From positions 248,001 through 312,000 of the forward strand of contig NZ_NPFW01000007.1 of the NCBI RefSeq assembly GCF_002259405.1: a stretch of DNA of 64,000 nucleotides, read 5' to 3'. The position numbers and the translations under genes were made by a program. Below, piece by piece: positions 45,565 to 55,132 of this stretch. Numbering within the stretch: the first letter of the stretch is position 1; each line of letters opens with the position of its first letter. The DNA is from Rhodococcus sp. 14-2483-1-2 (GTDB lineage: Bacteria; Actinomycetota; Actinomycetes; Mycobacteriales; Mycobacteriaceae). The notes below the pieces were generated by a model that was given only the letters and a program-made list of their open reading frames with translations, ran no database searches and had not been told where the DNA came from.

Positions 45565-46097
45565 GGTGTTGCACCTTTCGTTGGGGGTTGGGGGTTGGGG
45601 ACAAAACGTCCGTACCGGCCGCGGAAGAAGACCAGAGCGCTGCCGTCCTCGGCCGCGCTGAGACTGTGTACGCGGGCCACGACGATCGTGTGATCGCCTG
45701 CCGCGTATTCGGCGTACATCTCGCAGTTGAGCCAGGCCACCGCGTCGTCCAGGGCCGGGCCCGCCGACTGGTCGTGCCAGCTCGTGCCTGCGAAACGATC
45801 GGTGTTGCGTGCCGAGAACTGGCGTGACGCCTGTTCGTGATGGTCGGCGAGAATGCTGATGCAGAACCGGCCTGCCGCTCTGATGGCCGGCCAGGTGGTC
45901 GAGGTGCGCGCTACGCAGATCGAGACGAGCGCCGGGTCGAGGGAGACCGCCGTGAACGAGTTCACCGCGATCCCGGTCCGACCGGATGGGCCATCCGACG
46001 CAATGACGACAACGCCGGTAGGCAAGTGGCCCAATACTTTTCGGAAGAGCATTCCCGCATCCACTGCGGCGGGTGTTTCGGTGGTCGACGACGCCAT
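45561..46097 (-). CDS. flavin reductase (HpaC/NTA-monooxygenase component B type)
   Basis: 178 residues of the flavin reductase-like FMN-binding split barrel: FRKVLGHLPTGVVVIAS, GIAVNSFTAVSLDPALVSICV, and DHTIVVARV with a distal GRYGRF. It supplies reduced FMN/FAD to a two-component monooxygenase; the acyl-CoA-dehydrogenase-like enzyme at 53.8-55.1 kb is the visible partner. ATG 46097 was chosen, with an alternative 12 bases upstream. A GATTCC-N7-GGAATC dyad lies 22 bases before the start. Confidence 0.87.
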   Translation of the reverse strand: MASSTTETPAAVDAGMLFRKVLGHLPTGVVVIASDGPSGRTGIAVNSFTAVSLDPALVSICVARTSTTWPAIRAAGRFCISILADHHEQASRQFSARNTDRFAGTSWHDQSAGPALDDAVAWLNCEMYAEYAAGDHTIVVARVHSLSAAEDGSALVFFRGRYGRFVPNPQPPTKGATP

Positions 46098-46118
46098 GAG
46101 ACAGTCCATTCGGGTTTC

Positions 46119-46137
46119 GATTCCGTCTAATGGAATC
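46119..46137. promoter_or_regulatory. IclR-type dyad, copy 1 (before flavin reductase)
   Basis: GATTCC-GTCTAAT-GGAATC, a perfect 6-bp dyad with a 7-base spacer, ends 22 bases upstream of the flavin reductase start. Identical arms and spacing recur at 56542-56560 and (one arm base different) at 59616-59634. The IclR gene that ends 100 bases away is the likely regulator. Confidence 0.7.
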
Positions 46138-46236
46138 TTATTTCAACCGACTTTACGTGACGTCGAACACTGCCGTCAACCCTCGGGAAGGACGGAGTGC
46201 AGCGGACGCCTTTGCGTCAGAAAGGTTTCGGGGAAA

Positions 46237-47064
46237 TCAGTGACCCGAGTCGGTCTCGGGCATTGCGATATCGAGAGCGGACGCCGGCAGATCTCCCGCG
46301 GCGCGCAGCCGTTCCGACATCTCCCGTGCCAACGAGAGCAGCTGCTGAATGATCTCCGCATCACGATCGGGCTCGATCTTGCCCAGGCACAGCATCGCTG
46401 CGATGGGCCGTCGATCGGCGTCGAGGACCGGGGCCGCGATTCCGCGCCCGGTATCGAACCGTTCGAAGTTGTCGACGGCGTAACCCTGTTCCTGGATGCG
46501 CGAGAACTCCGCTTCCATGGCATCCGGGTCGGTGATCGTGTTGGGCGTGAACCGCCGCAGTCCGTCGTTCTCGTAGAGATTGCGACGTTGCTCGTACGGC
46601 ATGTACGACAACAGAAGCTTGCCGTCGGCCATGGCGTACGCGGGCTGCGGGTGCCCGGGCTCGAATTCGATGAACTCGGTGTGCGCTCCCGCTACGCGCG
46701 AGAGCTGAACGGCCTTGACCCCGACGAGGGTGCTCAGAACGGCATCGTGGCCGGACCATTCCGCCAGACGCGACAGGTACATCCGCGCGTCGTGCAGTAC
46801 CGGATTGGTGACCATTCCGACGCTGCCGATGCCGATGGCGTGCATTCCGAGCCGGTACTTCGCGGTACGCGAATTCTGTTCCACCCAACCGACACTGACG
46901 AGAGTGCCGAGGATGCGGTGCACGCTGGCCGGCGACAGGTGAACGAACTGGGCGAGTTCGACGATACCCAGCGGGTACGGGTGCTCGGCCAACGCCGTGA
47001 CGATGCGGGTGGCCCGGGACACCGCACGCACATGGCCGGCGTCTCGGTTCTCGCGCTCGTTCAC
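46237..47064 (-). CDS. IclR-family transcriptional regulator
   Basis: 275 residues. The N-terminal winged HTH shows RATRIVTALAEHPYPLGIVELAQFVHLSPASVHRILGTL. The C-terminal GAF-like effector domain contains AYAMADGKLLLSYMP and GRGIAAPVLD, typical of IclR proteins such as PcaU/PobR/TsdR. GTG 47064 was chosen (GGAGG 4 bases upstream, family-typical N-terminus); the frame also allows ATG 47139 overlapping the CoA transferase stop. Last gene of the long transporter operon. Probable regulator of three promoters that carry the GATTCC-N7-GGAAT dyad. Confidence 0.86.
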   Translation of the reverse strand: MNERENRDAGHVRAVSRATRIVTALAEHPYPLGIVELAQFVHLSPASVHRILGTLVSVGWVEQNSRTAKYRLGMHAIGIGSVGMVTNPVLHDARMYLSRLAEWSGHDAVLSTLVGVKAVQLSRVAGAHTEFIEFEPGHPQPAYAMADGKLLLSYMPYEQRRNLYENDGLRRFTPNTITDPDAMEAEFSRIQEQGYAVDNFERFDTGRGIAAPVLDADRRPIAAMLCLGKIEPDRDAEIIQQLLSLAREMSERLRAAGDLPASALDIAMPETDSGH

Positions 47065-47138
47065 AAAGCCTCCATGGGACGTGAGCTTACTAGTCATCCC
47101 GGTCGCCACATCGTTCAACGCCCCTGTGGCCGGGCTCA

Positions 47139-47777
47139 TCACGTCATCACGGACGCCCCAGTCAGTCGGCGCACATCGTGGATCGTCACCCCTGGAGCCA
47201 CTTCACGCAGCGCGAAACCCCGTGGCGTGACGTCCAGAACGCCGAGGTTGGTGACGATGCGGTCCACCACCGCGCGTCCGGTCAGCGGGAACGCGCACTG
47301 CTGCACCAGTTTGGGAGTGCCGTCCTTGCCCGCGTGTTCCATGACGACGATGACGCGGCCTGCACCCGCAACGAGGTCCATGGCCCCGCCCATCCCCCGC
47401 ACCATGTGACCGGGCATCATCCAGTTGGCCAGGTCGCCGGTCGCCGAGACCTCCATCGCACCGAGCACCGTCACGTCGATGTGTCCGCCGCGGATCATGG
47501 CGAACGACGTCGACGAGGACACGAACGATGCGCCGGGGAGCACCGTGATCGGTTCGGTTCCGGCATTGATCAGGTCGGTGTCCAGACATTCCGGCAGCGG
47601 CGTCGGCCCCACGGCCAGGACTCCGTTCTCGCTGTGCACGGTCACTCCCAGCGAGGACGGCAGGTGGTTGGCTACGCGGGTGGGTAGACCGATGCCCAGG
47701 TTGACGCTCTGACCGGGACGTAGTTCCTGCGCGGCTCGCCGCGCCATCTCGTCCCGGTTCCAACCGAGGCCGGTCAT
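47139..47777 (-). CDS. pcaJ: 3-oxoacid CoA-transferase subunit B
   Basis: 212 residues of family I CoA transferases. The catalytic glutamate is E50 in [11 protein letters not shown]. The [19 protein letters not shown]-like DLANWMMPG and [10 protein letters not shown] blocks are present. With subunit A it moves CoA from succinyl-CoA to a 3-oxo acid; in this cluster the acid is probably 3-oxoadipate from the maleylacetate branch. Overlaps the subunit A gene by 4 bases. The gene name follows that context and is an inference. Confidence 0.87.
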   Translation of the reverse strand: MTGLGWNRDEMARRAAQELRPGQSVNLGIGLPTRVANHLPSSLGVTVHSENGVLAVGPTPLPECLDTDLINAGTEPITVLPGASFVSSSTSFAMIRGGHIDVTVLGAMEVSATGDLANWMMPGHMVRGMGGAMDLVAGAGRVIVVMEHAGKDGTPKLVQQCAFPLTGRAVVDRIVTNLGVLDVTPRGFALREVAPGVTIHDVRRLTGASVMT

Positions 47778-48529
47778 GCGACCACCTCGTCCGGTACTTC
47801 GACCACACGCTGGACGAACACGCCCGAGAGCTGAACGGAGTCGGGATCGAGTTCGCCGGGTTCGACGATGCGCTCGGCCTCGACGACGGTGATGCGGCCG
47901 GCCATCGCCACGTCCGGGTTGAAGTTCTGCGCCGAGGCCCTGAATATCGCGTTGCCCGCCGTGTCTGCCACCGCAGCGCGAACGAGCGCGTAGTCGGTCA
48001 CGATGCCCTCCTCGAGCACGTACTCACGCTCGCGGCCACCGAGTCCAAAGCGGCGAATCTCCTTGGGAGCAGACGCTTTCACCACGTCCCCGACCGAGTT
48101 GTACCGATGCGCCATACCGCCGTCGGAGACGAGGGTGCCCACGCCGGTCGGGGTGAAGAAGGCAGCGATGCCAGCCCCGCCGGCCCGCAGCCGCTCGGCC
48201 AGAGTCCCCTGCGGTGTCAGCTCCACCTCGATCTCGCCGCTCATGTACTGCCGCGCGAACTCTTCGTTCGATCCGATGTACGACGCGATCACACGGTCGA
48301 TGCGACGGTCGTGCAACAGCAGAGCCAGACCGGCTCCGTTGACCCCGCAGTTGTTCGCCACGACGGTCAGGCCCGAAGCACCCTGGGCGCGCAGTGCTCG
48401 CACCAGCGCCCACGGCACTCCGGCGGTGCCGAATCCCCCGACGCCGATGCTCGCGCCGTGAGGAATGTCGGCGACGGCCTCGTCGGCCGACATCCGTTTA
48501 CCGGCCCGCACGGCCGAATTCGAGGTCAC
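47774..48529 (-). CDS. pcaI: 3-oxoacid CoA-transferase subunit A
   Basis: 251 residues with the family I alpha-subunit features: [18 protein letters not shown], the VVANNCG and [12 protein letters not shown] blocks, and [11 protein letters not shown]. Works with subunit B on 3-oxoadipate or a similar acid. Start is GTG 48529 overlapping the SDR stop (GTGA); the longer open frame upstream runs through the SDR gene. Position inside the transporter operon links uptake and lower-pathway steps in one transcript. Confidence 0.87.
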   Translation of the reverse strand: MTSNSAVRAGKRMSADEAVADIPHGASIGVGGFGTAGVPWALVRALRAQGASGLTVVANNCGVNGAGLALLLHDRRIDRVIASYIGSNEEFARQYMSGEIEVELTPQGTLAERLRAGGAGIAAFFTPTGVGTLVSDGGMAHRYNSVGDVVKASAPKEIRRFGLGGREREYVLEEGIVTDYALVRAAVADTAGNAIFRASAQNFNPDVAMAGRITVVEAERIVEPGELDPDSVQLSGVFVQRVVEVPDEVVA

Positions 48530-49218
48530 AGCAGCACCAGCCCACCGTCGGGACACAGCGTCTGACCGGTGATGGCCTGACTCTCCGGCTGCACCAGGAA
48601 CGCGACGACGTTGGCCACGTCGTCGGGGACCAGTGGACGCGAGAGTGCCTGCCGGCGTAGTACGTCGTCCTTGACGTGCTGTTCCATACCGCCGACCGGC
48701 GGTGGCGTCAGGCCCGGTGCCACGCAGTTCACCGTGATGCCCGACGCGCCGAGGGAGCGTGCCAACGAGCGTGACGCACCGATGAGCGCGCCCTTGCTGG
48801 TGATGTACGGCAGCATGTCCGACACCGGCGGTGGGTTGAAGAAGGTGTCGGACACGAGGAACACCACGCGTCCGAATCCTCGCTCGCTCATGCCCGGTTC
48901 GAGTTCCTGGACCAGCCACAGCGGCGCTTCGACATTGACGGCCATGACGTTGCGCAGTACCGCGGCATCGAGATCGGCGAGAGTCGCGCGCTGGAACGAG
49001 ACCCCGGCGTGGACGAGGACGTCGACGCGGCCGTGTTCGGCGAGCACCGCCCGTGCGGCTGCGCGTACGGCGTGTTCGTCGGACAGGTCGACCGCCGGAT
49101 CACCGTGCAGGTCGAGCGTCACCACGTGGTGGCCGGAGGTGCGGAGTCGGTCGACAACAGCCGATCCGATGAATCCCGCTCCTCCGGTCACCAGTGCGAC
49201 GGGGGCGTCGTCAGCCAC
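48526..49218 (-). CDS. SDR-family oxidoreductase
   Basis: 230 residues. The cofactor motif is TGGAGFIGSAV, closer to extended SDRs at the N-terminus, followed by a classical body with VLVHAGVS in place of NNAG, catalytic Ser in FLVSD and the YITSK pair. The segment PGLTPPPVGG and the C-terminal PDGGLVLL are classical. Starts with GTG 49218, overlapping the SRPBCC stop by 8 bases. Probably acts on an alcohol or ketone intermediate of the aromatic pathway; substrate unknown. Confidence 0.83.
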   Translation of the reverse strand: MADDAPVALVTGGAGFIGSAVVDRLRTSGHHVVTLDLHGDPAVDLSDEHAVRAAARAVLAEHGRVDVLVHAGVSFQRATLADLDAAVLRNVMAVNVEAPLWLVQELEPGMSERGFGRVVFLVSDTFFNPPPVSDMLPYITSKGALIGASRSLARSLGASGITVNCVAPGLTPPPVGGMEQHVKDDVLRRQALSRPLVPDDVANVVAFLVQPESQAITGQTLCPDGGLVLL

Positions 49219-49627
49219 CGAATTTGCTGTTCAGGCCGCTGAGTGCACCGTCGATGTCCGCTCCGATACCGACGCGGGCACCGTCCTGCATCTCCTCGGG
49301 CACGTCGGCCTCGATGGCGTATTCCACCTCGGAGCCATCGCCCGCTTCGCGCACGGTGAAGGTGGCAGCGAGGTGCTGCATCGGTCCGGGCTGGCCCGGC
49401 ACCAACTCGTAGGTGAGCGATCGGGCGGCGTCGTCCTGGGCCGCGATGCGGTCGAAGACCGAGTCGCCGCGGGAGAAGTCGACCTTGCGGCTACCGTCGG
49501 CCTGCATCTCCACGGCGTCGATGTGCGGCTGCCAAGAGGCGTAGCCGCCGAAGTCGCTGACGAAGGACCAGACCTCGTCGGCCTTGGCGGTGAGGGTGGT
49601 CGTCTTGCTCAACTGAACGATGGTCAT
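49211..49627 (-). CDS. SRPBCC-fold protein
   Basis: 138 residues of the START/Bet v1-like fold: MTIVQLSKTTTLTAKADEVW, FGGYASWQPHIDAVEM, SLTYELVPGQPGPMQHLAATFTV and a C-terminal amphipathic helix. Such proteins bind hydrophobic ligands and some act as aromatase/cyclase or ring-modifying enzymes. ATG 49627 has GAGGAGA 5 bases upstream. Neighbours are the NAD(P)-binding reductase (29-base gap) and the SDR (8-base overlap). A role as carrier or enzyme for the aromatic substrate is possible; nothing specific can be read. Confidence 0.75.
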   Translation of the reverse strand: MTIVQLSKTTTLTAKADEVWSFVSDFGGYASWQPHIDAVEMQADGSRKVDFSRGDSVFDRIAAQDDAARSLTYELVPGQPGPMQHLAATFTVREAGDGSEVEYAIEADVPEEMQDGARVGIGADIDGALSGLNSKFGG

Positions 49628-49656
49628 GGTGTTCTCCTCGAATTGTGTTGGTAGGT

Positions 49657-50298
49657 CTAGCTCTTGGCTGCAGCGAGTTTGGCCTCGGCGGCCGGGACGC
49701 TGAGCATCTCCATGTCGCCGGGCAGCGCACCGCCCATCCCTTGGAGCGCTCCGCCGGTGTGCAGATCGCCCGTGTCGATGGCGACACCGCCGATCGTCGC
49801 GAGAAGATCCGTCACCAGCTTCTTCGCGTCGTCGTCGTCGCCTGCCATGTAGACCGCGTGCTGAGGATCGGCTCCGGCCGACAGTGTGGTCGCCATGATG
49901 TGGATGGGAGTGACGTTGAGCGCCTTGACCACTCGCGCGCCCGGTATGTACTCGGCGACCACCTCGCTCGAGATCCGGCCGCCGATGTCGATGACGCCCT
50001 GCGGTCCGGGGGCGGTCCGGTTGTTCGTCGTATCGACGACGATCTTGCCGTCCCAGTTCTCGACGACCGAAACGGCCGCGGCGGTCTTGCCCCACGGGGT
50101 GGCGAGGAAGACGAGGTCGGTGCTGTCGACTGCCTCCTGCACCGTTCCCGCGGAGCAGTGTCCGTTGAACTCGTCGACGATGTCCGCCAACGATTCCGGG
50201 CCGCGCGAGTTGCTGAGGATGACGTCGTGTCCGGCCCGAGTGAACAGTCCGGCCAATGCCTGACCCATCCGTCCGGCTCCGATGATTCCTATTTTCAT
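49657..50298 (-). CDS. NADPH-dependent F420 reductase-like (FNO-type) oxidoreductase
   Basis: 213 residues beginning MKIGIIGAGRMGQALAGLF, a Rossmann motif, then SNSRGPESL. The FLATPWGK, NRTAPGP and VVKALNVTP blocks are those of F420H2:NADP oxidoreductases and the related reductase family. It may regenerate F420H2 or reduce another substrate. ATG 50298 has AAGGAGA upstream and overlaps the LivF stop by 4 bases. No F420-using enzyme is evident in the window, so the FNO label stays tentative. Confidence 0.7.
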   Translation of the reverse strand: MKIGIIGAGRMGQALAGLFTRAGHDVILSNSRGPESLADIVDEFNGHCSAGTVQEAVDSTDLVFLATPWGKTAAAVSVVENWDGKIVVDTTNNRTAPGPQGVIDIGGRISSEVVAEYIPGARVVKALNVTPIHIMATTLSAGADPQHAVYMAGDDDDAKKLVTDLLATIGGVAIDTGDLHTGGALQGMGGALPGDMEMLSVPAAEAKLAAAKS

Positions 50299-51056
50299 TT
50301 CTCTCCTTCTGTGGTGGTTGTTGTCGCCAGGTCCGCTTCGCTTGCGTCCCATTGGTCCCCGCCCAGGTAGCTGGCTCGGACCAGCCCCTTGTCCTGCAGC
50401 AGTACTTGGGCGTCGTGTCCGGCCGAGATGTCGCCGTGGGCCATCAGGTAGGCCCGGTCCGAGATTCCGAGGGCGAGCTCCACGTGCTGCTCGACGAGCA
50501 GGACGCCGCAACCGGTGTCGTCGGCGAACCGGCGGATGACCGGCAGCAGTGCCTGCACGATGACCGGCGCGAGCCCGAGGCTGAGTTCGTCGAGCAGCAG
50601 CAGCGCCGGTTTGCGGGCAAGCGCCCGGCCCACGGCCAACATCTGCTGCTCGCCTCCCGAGAGAACTCCTGCGAGCCGGTTGCTCAGCGACGTGAGCGCC
50701 GGGAAGTAGTCGAAGGCGAGGTCTGCATCGAGAGTCTCACCGCGCCTGCGCAATTTGAAGTGCTCGGCGACGGTCAGACCGAAGAACAGTCCTCGGTCTT
50801 CGGGCACATGCGCGATGCCGCGGCGCGCCCGGTTGGTCGGCGACAGTGCCGCCAGGTTCTCACCCAGCAGGCTCACTCCGCCCTCGAACGAACGAACCAG
50901 CCCCGAGACTGCTTTGAGAGTGGTGGTCTTGCCTGCGCCGTTGGGCCCGAGCAGAGCCACGACCTCGCCCGAAGCGACCTCGATGCCGATGTCTCGGACG
51001 ACCACCGACCGCTGGTAGCCGGCCGAGAGATGATCGACGCTCAGAACCGCGCTCAT
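50295..51056 (-). CDS. livF: branched-chain-type ABC transporter ATPase LivF
   Basis: 253 residues. Walker A is GPNGAGKTT at residue 36-44, the ABC signature LSGGEQQMLAVGRAL near 133, Walker B LLLLDELSLGLAP near 152, and the switch His in LLVEQHV. LivF-type subunits pair with LivG to energise uptake of amino acids or, in catabolic clusters, aromatic or other carboxylic acids. ATG 51056 overlaps the LivG stop by 4 bases. The extended C-terminus (SEADLATTTTTEGEK) is unusual but harmless. Confidence 0.9.
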   Translation of the reverse strand: MSAVLSVDHLSAGYQRSVVVRDIGIEVASGEVVALLGPNGAGKTTTLKAVSGLVRSFEGGVSLLGENLAALSPTNRARRGIAHVPEDRGLFFGLTVAEHFKLRRRGETLDADLAFDYFPALTSLSNRLAGVLSGGEQQMLAVGRALARKPALLLLDELSLGLAPVIVQALLPVIRRFADDTGCGVLLVEQHVELALGISDRAYLMAHGDISAGHDAQVLLQDKGLVRASYLGGDQWDASEADLATTTTTEGEK

Positions 51057-51823
51057 GTCCGATCCTTTCCGGCTGGGGCGACGTCGTGACCGAGATAGGC
51101 CGAGATGACGCGGGGGTCGGATCGCACGACATGCGGGAGTCCCTGCGCGATCACCTGACCGAACTCGAGGACGACGACGTAGTCGCAGGTGCCGAACACG
51201 AACGAGATGTCGTGGTCGATCAGCAACATCGGCGTTCCGTGATCACCCAGGCTGCGCAATTGCTTTCCGAGAAAGGAGCTTTCGGTCGTGTCCAGGCCGG
51301 CGGCCGGCTCGTCGAGGCACAGAATGGCCGGCTTGGACGCCAGCGCCCTGGCGATTCCGACGAGTTTGCGTTGTCCCTCGGAGAGCTCGGTGGGCAGCGC
51401 CTGGGCCAGGTGGCCGATTCCGACGTCGTCGAGAGTCTTTGTCGCACCGGCGATATCGTCGACGCCGAGGCCGAACATGCCGGCGATCGTCGATCTCACG
51501 GTGGGCTGGCGTGACGCCACGGCGAGGTTCTCCGCCACCGTCAGGTCGTCGAACAGTTCGACGGCCTGCCAGGTGCGGCACAGACCTTCTCGCACTCGTG
51601 CGTGGGGACGCAGGCCGCTGACGTCGCGGCCACCGATCTCGATGGACCCACCGGCCGGGACGAAACCGGTGATGGCGTCGACGAAGGTGGTCTTGCCCGC
51701 TCCGTTGGGTCCGATCAGGCCGACGATCTGGCCCGGGCGTACCTGCAGGTCGACGCCGCGCAACGCATGGACTCCGCCGAACCGTACTTCGATGTTGTGT
51801 GCTTCGAGAACGTTGGTCGTCAT
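51053..51823 (-). CDS. livG: branched-chain-type ABC transporter ATPase LivG
   Basis: 256 residues. Walker A GPNGAGKTTF near 38, the signature LSEGQRKLVGIARAL near 150, Walker B AILCLDEPAAGLD, and the switch LLIDHDISFVF. The C-terminal VIAQGLPHVVRSDPRVISAYLG is the LivG-type tail. ATG 51823 overlaps the permease stop (TCAT on the plus strand). Longer upstream open frame is a shadow of the permease gene and was rejected. Confidence 0.9.
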   Translation of the reverse strand: MTTNVLEAHNIEVRFGGVHALRGVDLQVRPGQIVGLIGPNGAGKTTFVDAITGFVPAGGSIEIGGRDVSGLRPHARVREGLCRTWQAVELFDDLTVAENLAVASRQPTVRSTIAGMFGLGVDDIAGATKTLDDVGIGHLAQALPTELSEGQRKLVGIARALASKPAILCLDEPAAGLDTTESSFLGKQLRSLGDHGTPMLLIDHDISFVFGTCDYVVVLEFGQVIAQGLPHVVRSDPRVISAYLGHDVAPAGKDRT

Positions 51824-53802
51824 GTTCGTACGCTCTTCATCCGTGGCAGTTCCGGCACGAGGGTGTCGATGCCGGTCGTCTTGCGTTCCTTCTTGATCGA
51901 CCTCGACACGAGCAGGCCGTCCGGGAAGAACCGCAGCTGGAGCAGCAGACCTCCGCCGATGAGCAGCTGCACGTACAGGGAGATGTGGTCTGCGGGGAGC
52001 ACGTATTTCTGCAGGATCAGCGGTATCACCGAGCCGATCGCTCCGAAGCCCGCCAGCACGGCTCCCTGCGGCAGCGTCACGCCGAGTACGTAGACACTCG
52101 CCACCAGGGTCAGGGCGACGGAGATCCCGTAGCTGTTCGCCGAGACGGTGCCGAACTGGTAGGCGTACATCACTCCCGCCACTCCGGCCAGTGCCGAGGT
52201 GATGCCGAAGGCGACGATCTTGACCGTGCGCACGTTGACTCCGGCTGCGGCTGCGGCACGTTCGTTGGAGCGGATGGCCAACATCTGACGACCGAGGTCG
52301 CTGTTGCGCAGGTAGACCACGCCCATGTACGCGAGGGTGGCGACCACCAGCGCGACGAGTCCGAACACCGGGCTCGGTAATGCGCCGTCCAGTCCGCGCA
52401 GACCCGAGTCGGGTCCGAAGTTGAATCCGAACAGCGTGGGTGAGGCCACGGGTGCCCCGGTCTGTCCTCCACCCCACTCGGAGTTGGCGAACACGAATTG
52501 TTCGATGGCCACGGCGGCGGCGAGGGTCACCACCACCAGGGTCACTCCGCGCACTCTCAGGGCCGCGGCTCCGATCCCCACGCCCAGTGCCGTTGCCGCG
52601 AGAACGGCGATGATCGGGGCGGCCGGGAAGCCGAGACCGAATTCGGTTCCGAGCCGCGACACCGCGAACGCGGCGAACCCGGCGAGCGCGAGTTGCACCA
52701 CCGACAGCTGCCCGACGTATCCCATGATGACGATGAACGACAGGCACAGGACGGTCGCGACCAAGCCGGTGGTGATGGCCTGGCGTAGGTCCGCGGGCAG
52801 GACGAGCAGTGCGATCGCTCCGACGACGAAGACCGGGCCGACGCGGCGCAGCAGGTGCTCCTGACGGGGTACTGCCGGGAGCGAGCGTCCGACGAATTCG
52901 CCGCGCTGCGGCAGTGTCGAACCCTTCCACCACAGTGCGATGACGATCAGCAGGAACTCTGCGAGCTGCTGCAACCCGGGTGGGGTGATTCCGTCCTGCG
53001 TCGGGAACCAGGCCATGGTCGAGGCGTAGGACAGCAGCGACTCGGCCATGCCGATGAGAAGTCCTGCTGCGCAGGCAATTCCGATCGAGCTGAACCCCGC
53101 GAACAACGCAGCGGCCAAGGCCGGGATCACCAGCAGCGGCAGCGTCGAGGCGCTGACTCCGACGATGGAGGCGGCCAGGATTCCGACGAAGCCGGCCGTG
53201 ACATAGGCGAGTACGGAGTTGGCCAGCGAGATCGACGACGGCGACAACCCGGCCAGTACGGCCGAACGCTCGCTCTCCGACGCCGCGCGGGTCGCAATTC
53301 CGAAGCGGGTGAAGCGGTAGAGCGCCGCCAGTGCCGTCGAGATCAGTACGACCACTGCGGCCAGAATCAGTTGTGCCACCGGCACTGTCACGCCGCCGAC
53401 CTCGACGACCGAGTCGGTCAATACCGCTGGGCTGTTGAGCGGAGCGGTGCCGAACACGAGCTGGACCACCGCTTGCAGCAGCAGCAGTACGCCGATGGAC
53501 GCGACGAGTTTGGCGAGCGGCGAGGCGGATCTGAGCGGTTTGACGGCGGCGAACTCGACCATGACGGCGAGCAGAGCCATTGCCAGCAGCGTGACCACTA
53601 TTGCTGCGGGAGTGGTCAATGCGGGGGCGAAGAACCCGGTGCGCAGGGACCAGAAGAGGTAGCCGGCGACCATGACCACGGCACCGGCCGCGATGTTGAT
53701 CGTTCCGCTACCGCGCCAGCTGAGTACGACGCCGACCGCGATCATCGCGATCAGTGCACCGGTACCCAACCCGAGCAGAGCGAACAGGAAGACGGTATCC
53801 AT
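51820..53802 (-). CDS. fused LivH-LivM permease of the branched-chain-type ABC transporter
   Basis: 660 residues carrying both permease halves. The N-terminal LivH part (1 to about 295) shows IAMIAVGVVLSWRGSGTINIA and the EAA-like loop SESERSAVLAGLSPSS. The C-terminal LivM part (about 320-640) shows MGYVGQLSVVQLALAG and the loop AIRSNERAAAAAGVNV. About sixteen helices are predicted. Fusions of this type are known but less frequent than separate genes. Same operon as the ATPases; the substrate-binding protein is two genes upstream. Confidence 0.88.
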   Translation of the reverse strand: MDTVFLFALLGLGTGALIAMIAVGVVLSWRGSGTINIAAGAVVMVAGYLFWSLRTGFFAPALTTPAAIVVTLLAMALLAVMVEFAAVKPLRSASPLAKLVASIGVLLLLQAVVQLVFGTAPLNSPAVLTDSVVEVGGVTVPVAQLILAAVVVLISTALAALYRFTRFGIATRAASESERSAVLAGLSPSSISLANSVLAYVTAGFVGILAASIVGVSASTLPLLVIPALAAALFAGFSSIGIACAAGLLIGMAESLLSYASTMAWFPTQDGITPPGLQQLAEFLLIVIALWWKGSTLPQRGEFVGRSLPAVPRQEHLLRRVGPVFVVGAIALLVLPADLRQAITTGLVATVLCLSFIVIMGYVGQLSVVQLALAGFAAFAVSRLGTEFGLGFPAAPIIAVLAATALGVGIGAAALRVRGVTLVVVTLAAAVAIEQFVFANSEWGGGQTGAPVASPTLFGFNFGPDSGLRGLDGALPSPVFGLVALVVATLAYMGVVYLRNSDLGRQMLAIRSNERAAAAAGVNVRTVKIVAFGITSALAGVAGVMYAYQFGTVSANSYGISVALTLVASVYVLGVTLPQGAVLAGFGAIGSVIPLILQKYVLPADHISLYVQLLIGGGLLLQLRFFPDGLLVSRSIKKERKTTGIDTLVPELPRMKSVRT

Positions 53803-53840
53803 GCGCTACGCCCGCCCGAGTCGAATCGTGGGCCCGGCCA

Positions 53841-55085
53841 TCACGCGAGCGGTGCCGGCGAGAGATCGAAGTGCTCCTGGGCGAACATCTGCGCGAAGGT
53901 CTCCCACTGCAGGCCCACATTGGTTCGCGCCGTGGACATATCGCGGTAGTAACGCTGCATGCGTGAGCCGTTGCGGCCGCCTTCGCTGGTTCCCGAGGTA
54001 CGGAACAGCAACTCGACGGCTTCCCAGGCGAGGTTGACGGCGTGGTGGGTGCTGGCGTTGATGTTCATCAGGTCCTCGGGCTCGAACTCGCCGCCGTCCT
54101 GTACCGACGACGCGCACAGCTCGGAGTAGTGCTGGCTCATCTTCACCAGGATGTCCTCGGCCGCACGGATCTTGCCGGCCGCGACGCCCCAGTAGCGCTG
54201 GAAATCCGGGGACGTGAAGCGTGGAAGTGGGTTGGGACCCATGGTCTTCTTGGTCCGCAGGATGCGCTCGTACTCGTCGAGCGCGGCCCAGGCGCAGCCC
54301 ACCAGTACCGAGGTGATCTCGAGCTGTAGGTAGCCCATGGGGTGGCCTGCGTACATCGGATTGCCGTGTAGCTCGTAACCGGGAGTCTTCAGTCCGCCGC
54401 GGAACTGCAGCAGGCTGCCGCGCACCACGTTCTCCTCCGGCACCGCGGTGCCGGTGACGGTGATGCTGTTCGAGCCGCTGCCGCGCATACCGAACGCGCG
54501 CTCTTTCCAATCGTCCTGCAGGATCCAGCCGTTGCGCGGAACGAGAGCCAATCCCTGGCCGGTCTTCTCGCCGCCCTCGACGAGCCGCACCGCAAGAATG
54601 GCGTGGGTCGAGTAGGGCGATCCCGAGCAGTAGTCCCAGGTTCCGTCGACGCTCCAGCGACCGTCGTCCTGCAGTGTCGCGGTGCCCATCGGCACGCCGC
54701 GCATCGGGGCTGCGAAGTCCCCGCCGGGTCCGATCGCCTCGGCTTGCGCCTTCTCGTCGAACAGTCCGCCGATCTGCAGTCCGTGACCGGAGGCAAGGCA
54801 CAGGCACCAGCCCGAACCCGGGCAGCCGCGGGCGATTTCGATGATCATCCTGACGAACGAGGTGACGTCGTACTCGAGCCCACCGAAACGCTGCGGGAGC
54901 AAGGTGCGGTAGAAGCCGGCCTCCTTGAACAGTTCGTGCGTCTCGGGCGAGTAGGTGCCGCGAGCGTCCGTCGAATCCTGTTCTGCGAGCAGGTGATCAC
55001 GGAACGATCGTGCTCGTTCGATGAGGACTTCCGGACTCGACGCGGGGCTGGAATGTTCGACGGTGTCGTTGGCTACAGCGGTCAT
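53841..55085 (-). CDS. acyl-CoA dehydrogenase-fold flavin monooxygenase (two-component)
   Basis: 414 residues of the ACAD-like group that includes HsaA, DszC and 4-hydroxyphenylacetate-type hydroxylases. N-terminal helical domain, then the beta domain with WSVDGTWDYCSGSPYSTHAIL and GSGSNSITVTGTAVP, then a C-terminal helix bundle ending AQEHFDLSPAPLA. The ACAD catalytic glutamate is not obvious, in keeping with an oxygenase that uses reduced flavin. The flavin reductase at 45.6-46.1 kb would supply it. Placed in the transporter operon between substrate-binding protein and permease. Confidence 0.8.
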   Translation of the reverse strand: MTAVANDTVEHSSPASSPEVLIERARSFRDHLLAEQDSTDARGTYSPETHELFKEAGFYRTLLPQRFGGLEYDVTSFVRMIIEIARGCPGSGWCLCLASGHGLQIGGLFDEKAQAEAIGPGGDFAAPMRGVPMGTATLQDDGRWSVDGTWDYCSGSPYSTHAILAVRLVEGGEKTGQGLALVPRNGWILQDDWKERAFGMRGSGSNSITVTGTAVPEENVVRGSLLQFRGGLKTPGYELHGNPMYAGHPMGYLQLEITSVLVGCAWAALDEYERILRTKKTMGPNPLPRFTSPDFQRYWGVAAGKIRAAEDILVKMSQHYSELCASSVQDGGEFEPEDLMNINASTHHAVNLAWEAVELLFRTSGTSEGGRNGSRMQRYYRDMSTARTNVGLQWETFAQMFAQEHFDLSPAPLA

Positions 55086-55132
55086 GATGGTCTTCTTTCT
55101 CGAGAGTGTGGGGGCTGTCGGAGATCGATGTG

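Noticed and set aside
52855..53949. 364-residue plus-strand frame rich in Gln/Arg/Asp opposite the permease
   Set aside because: Antisense of a hydrophobic membrane protein gives this composition; not a gene.
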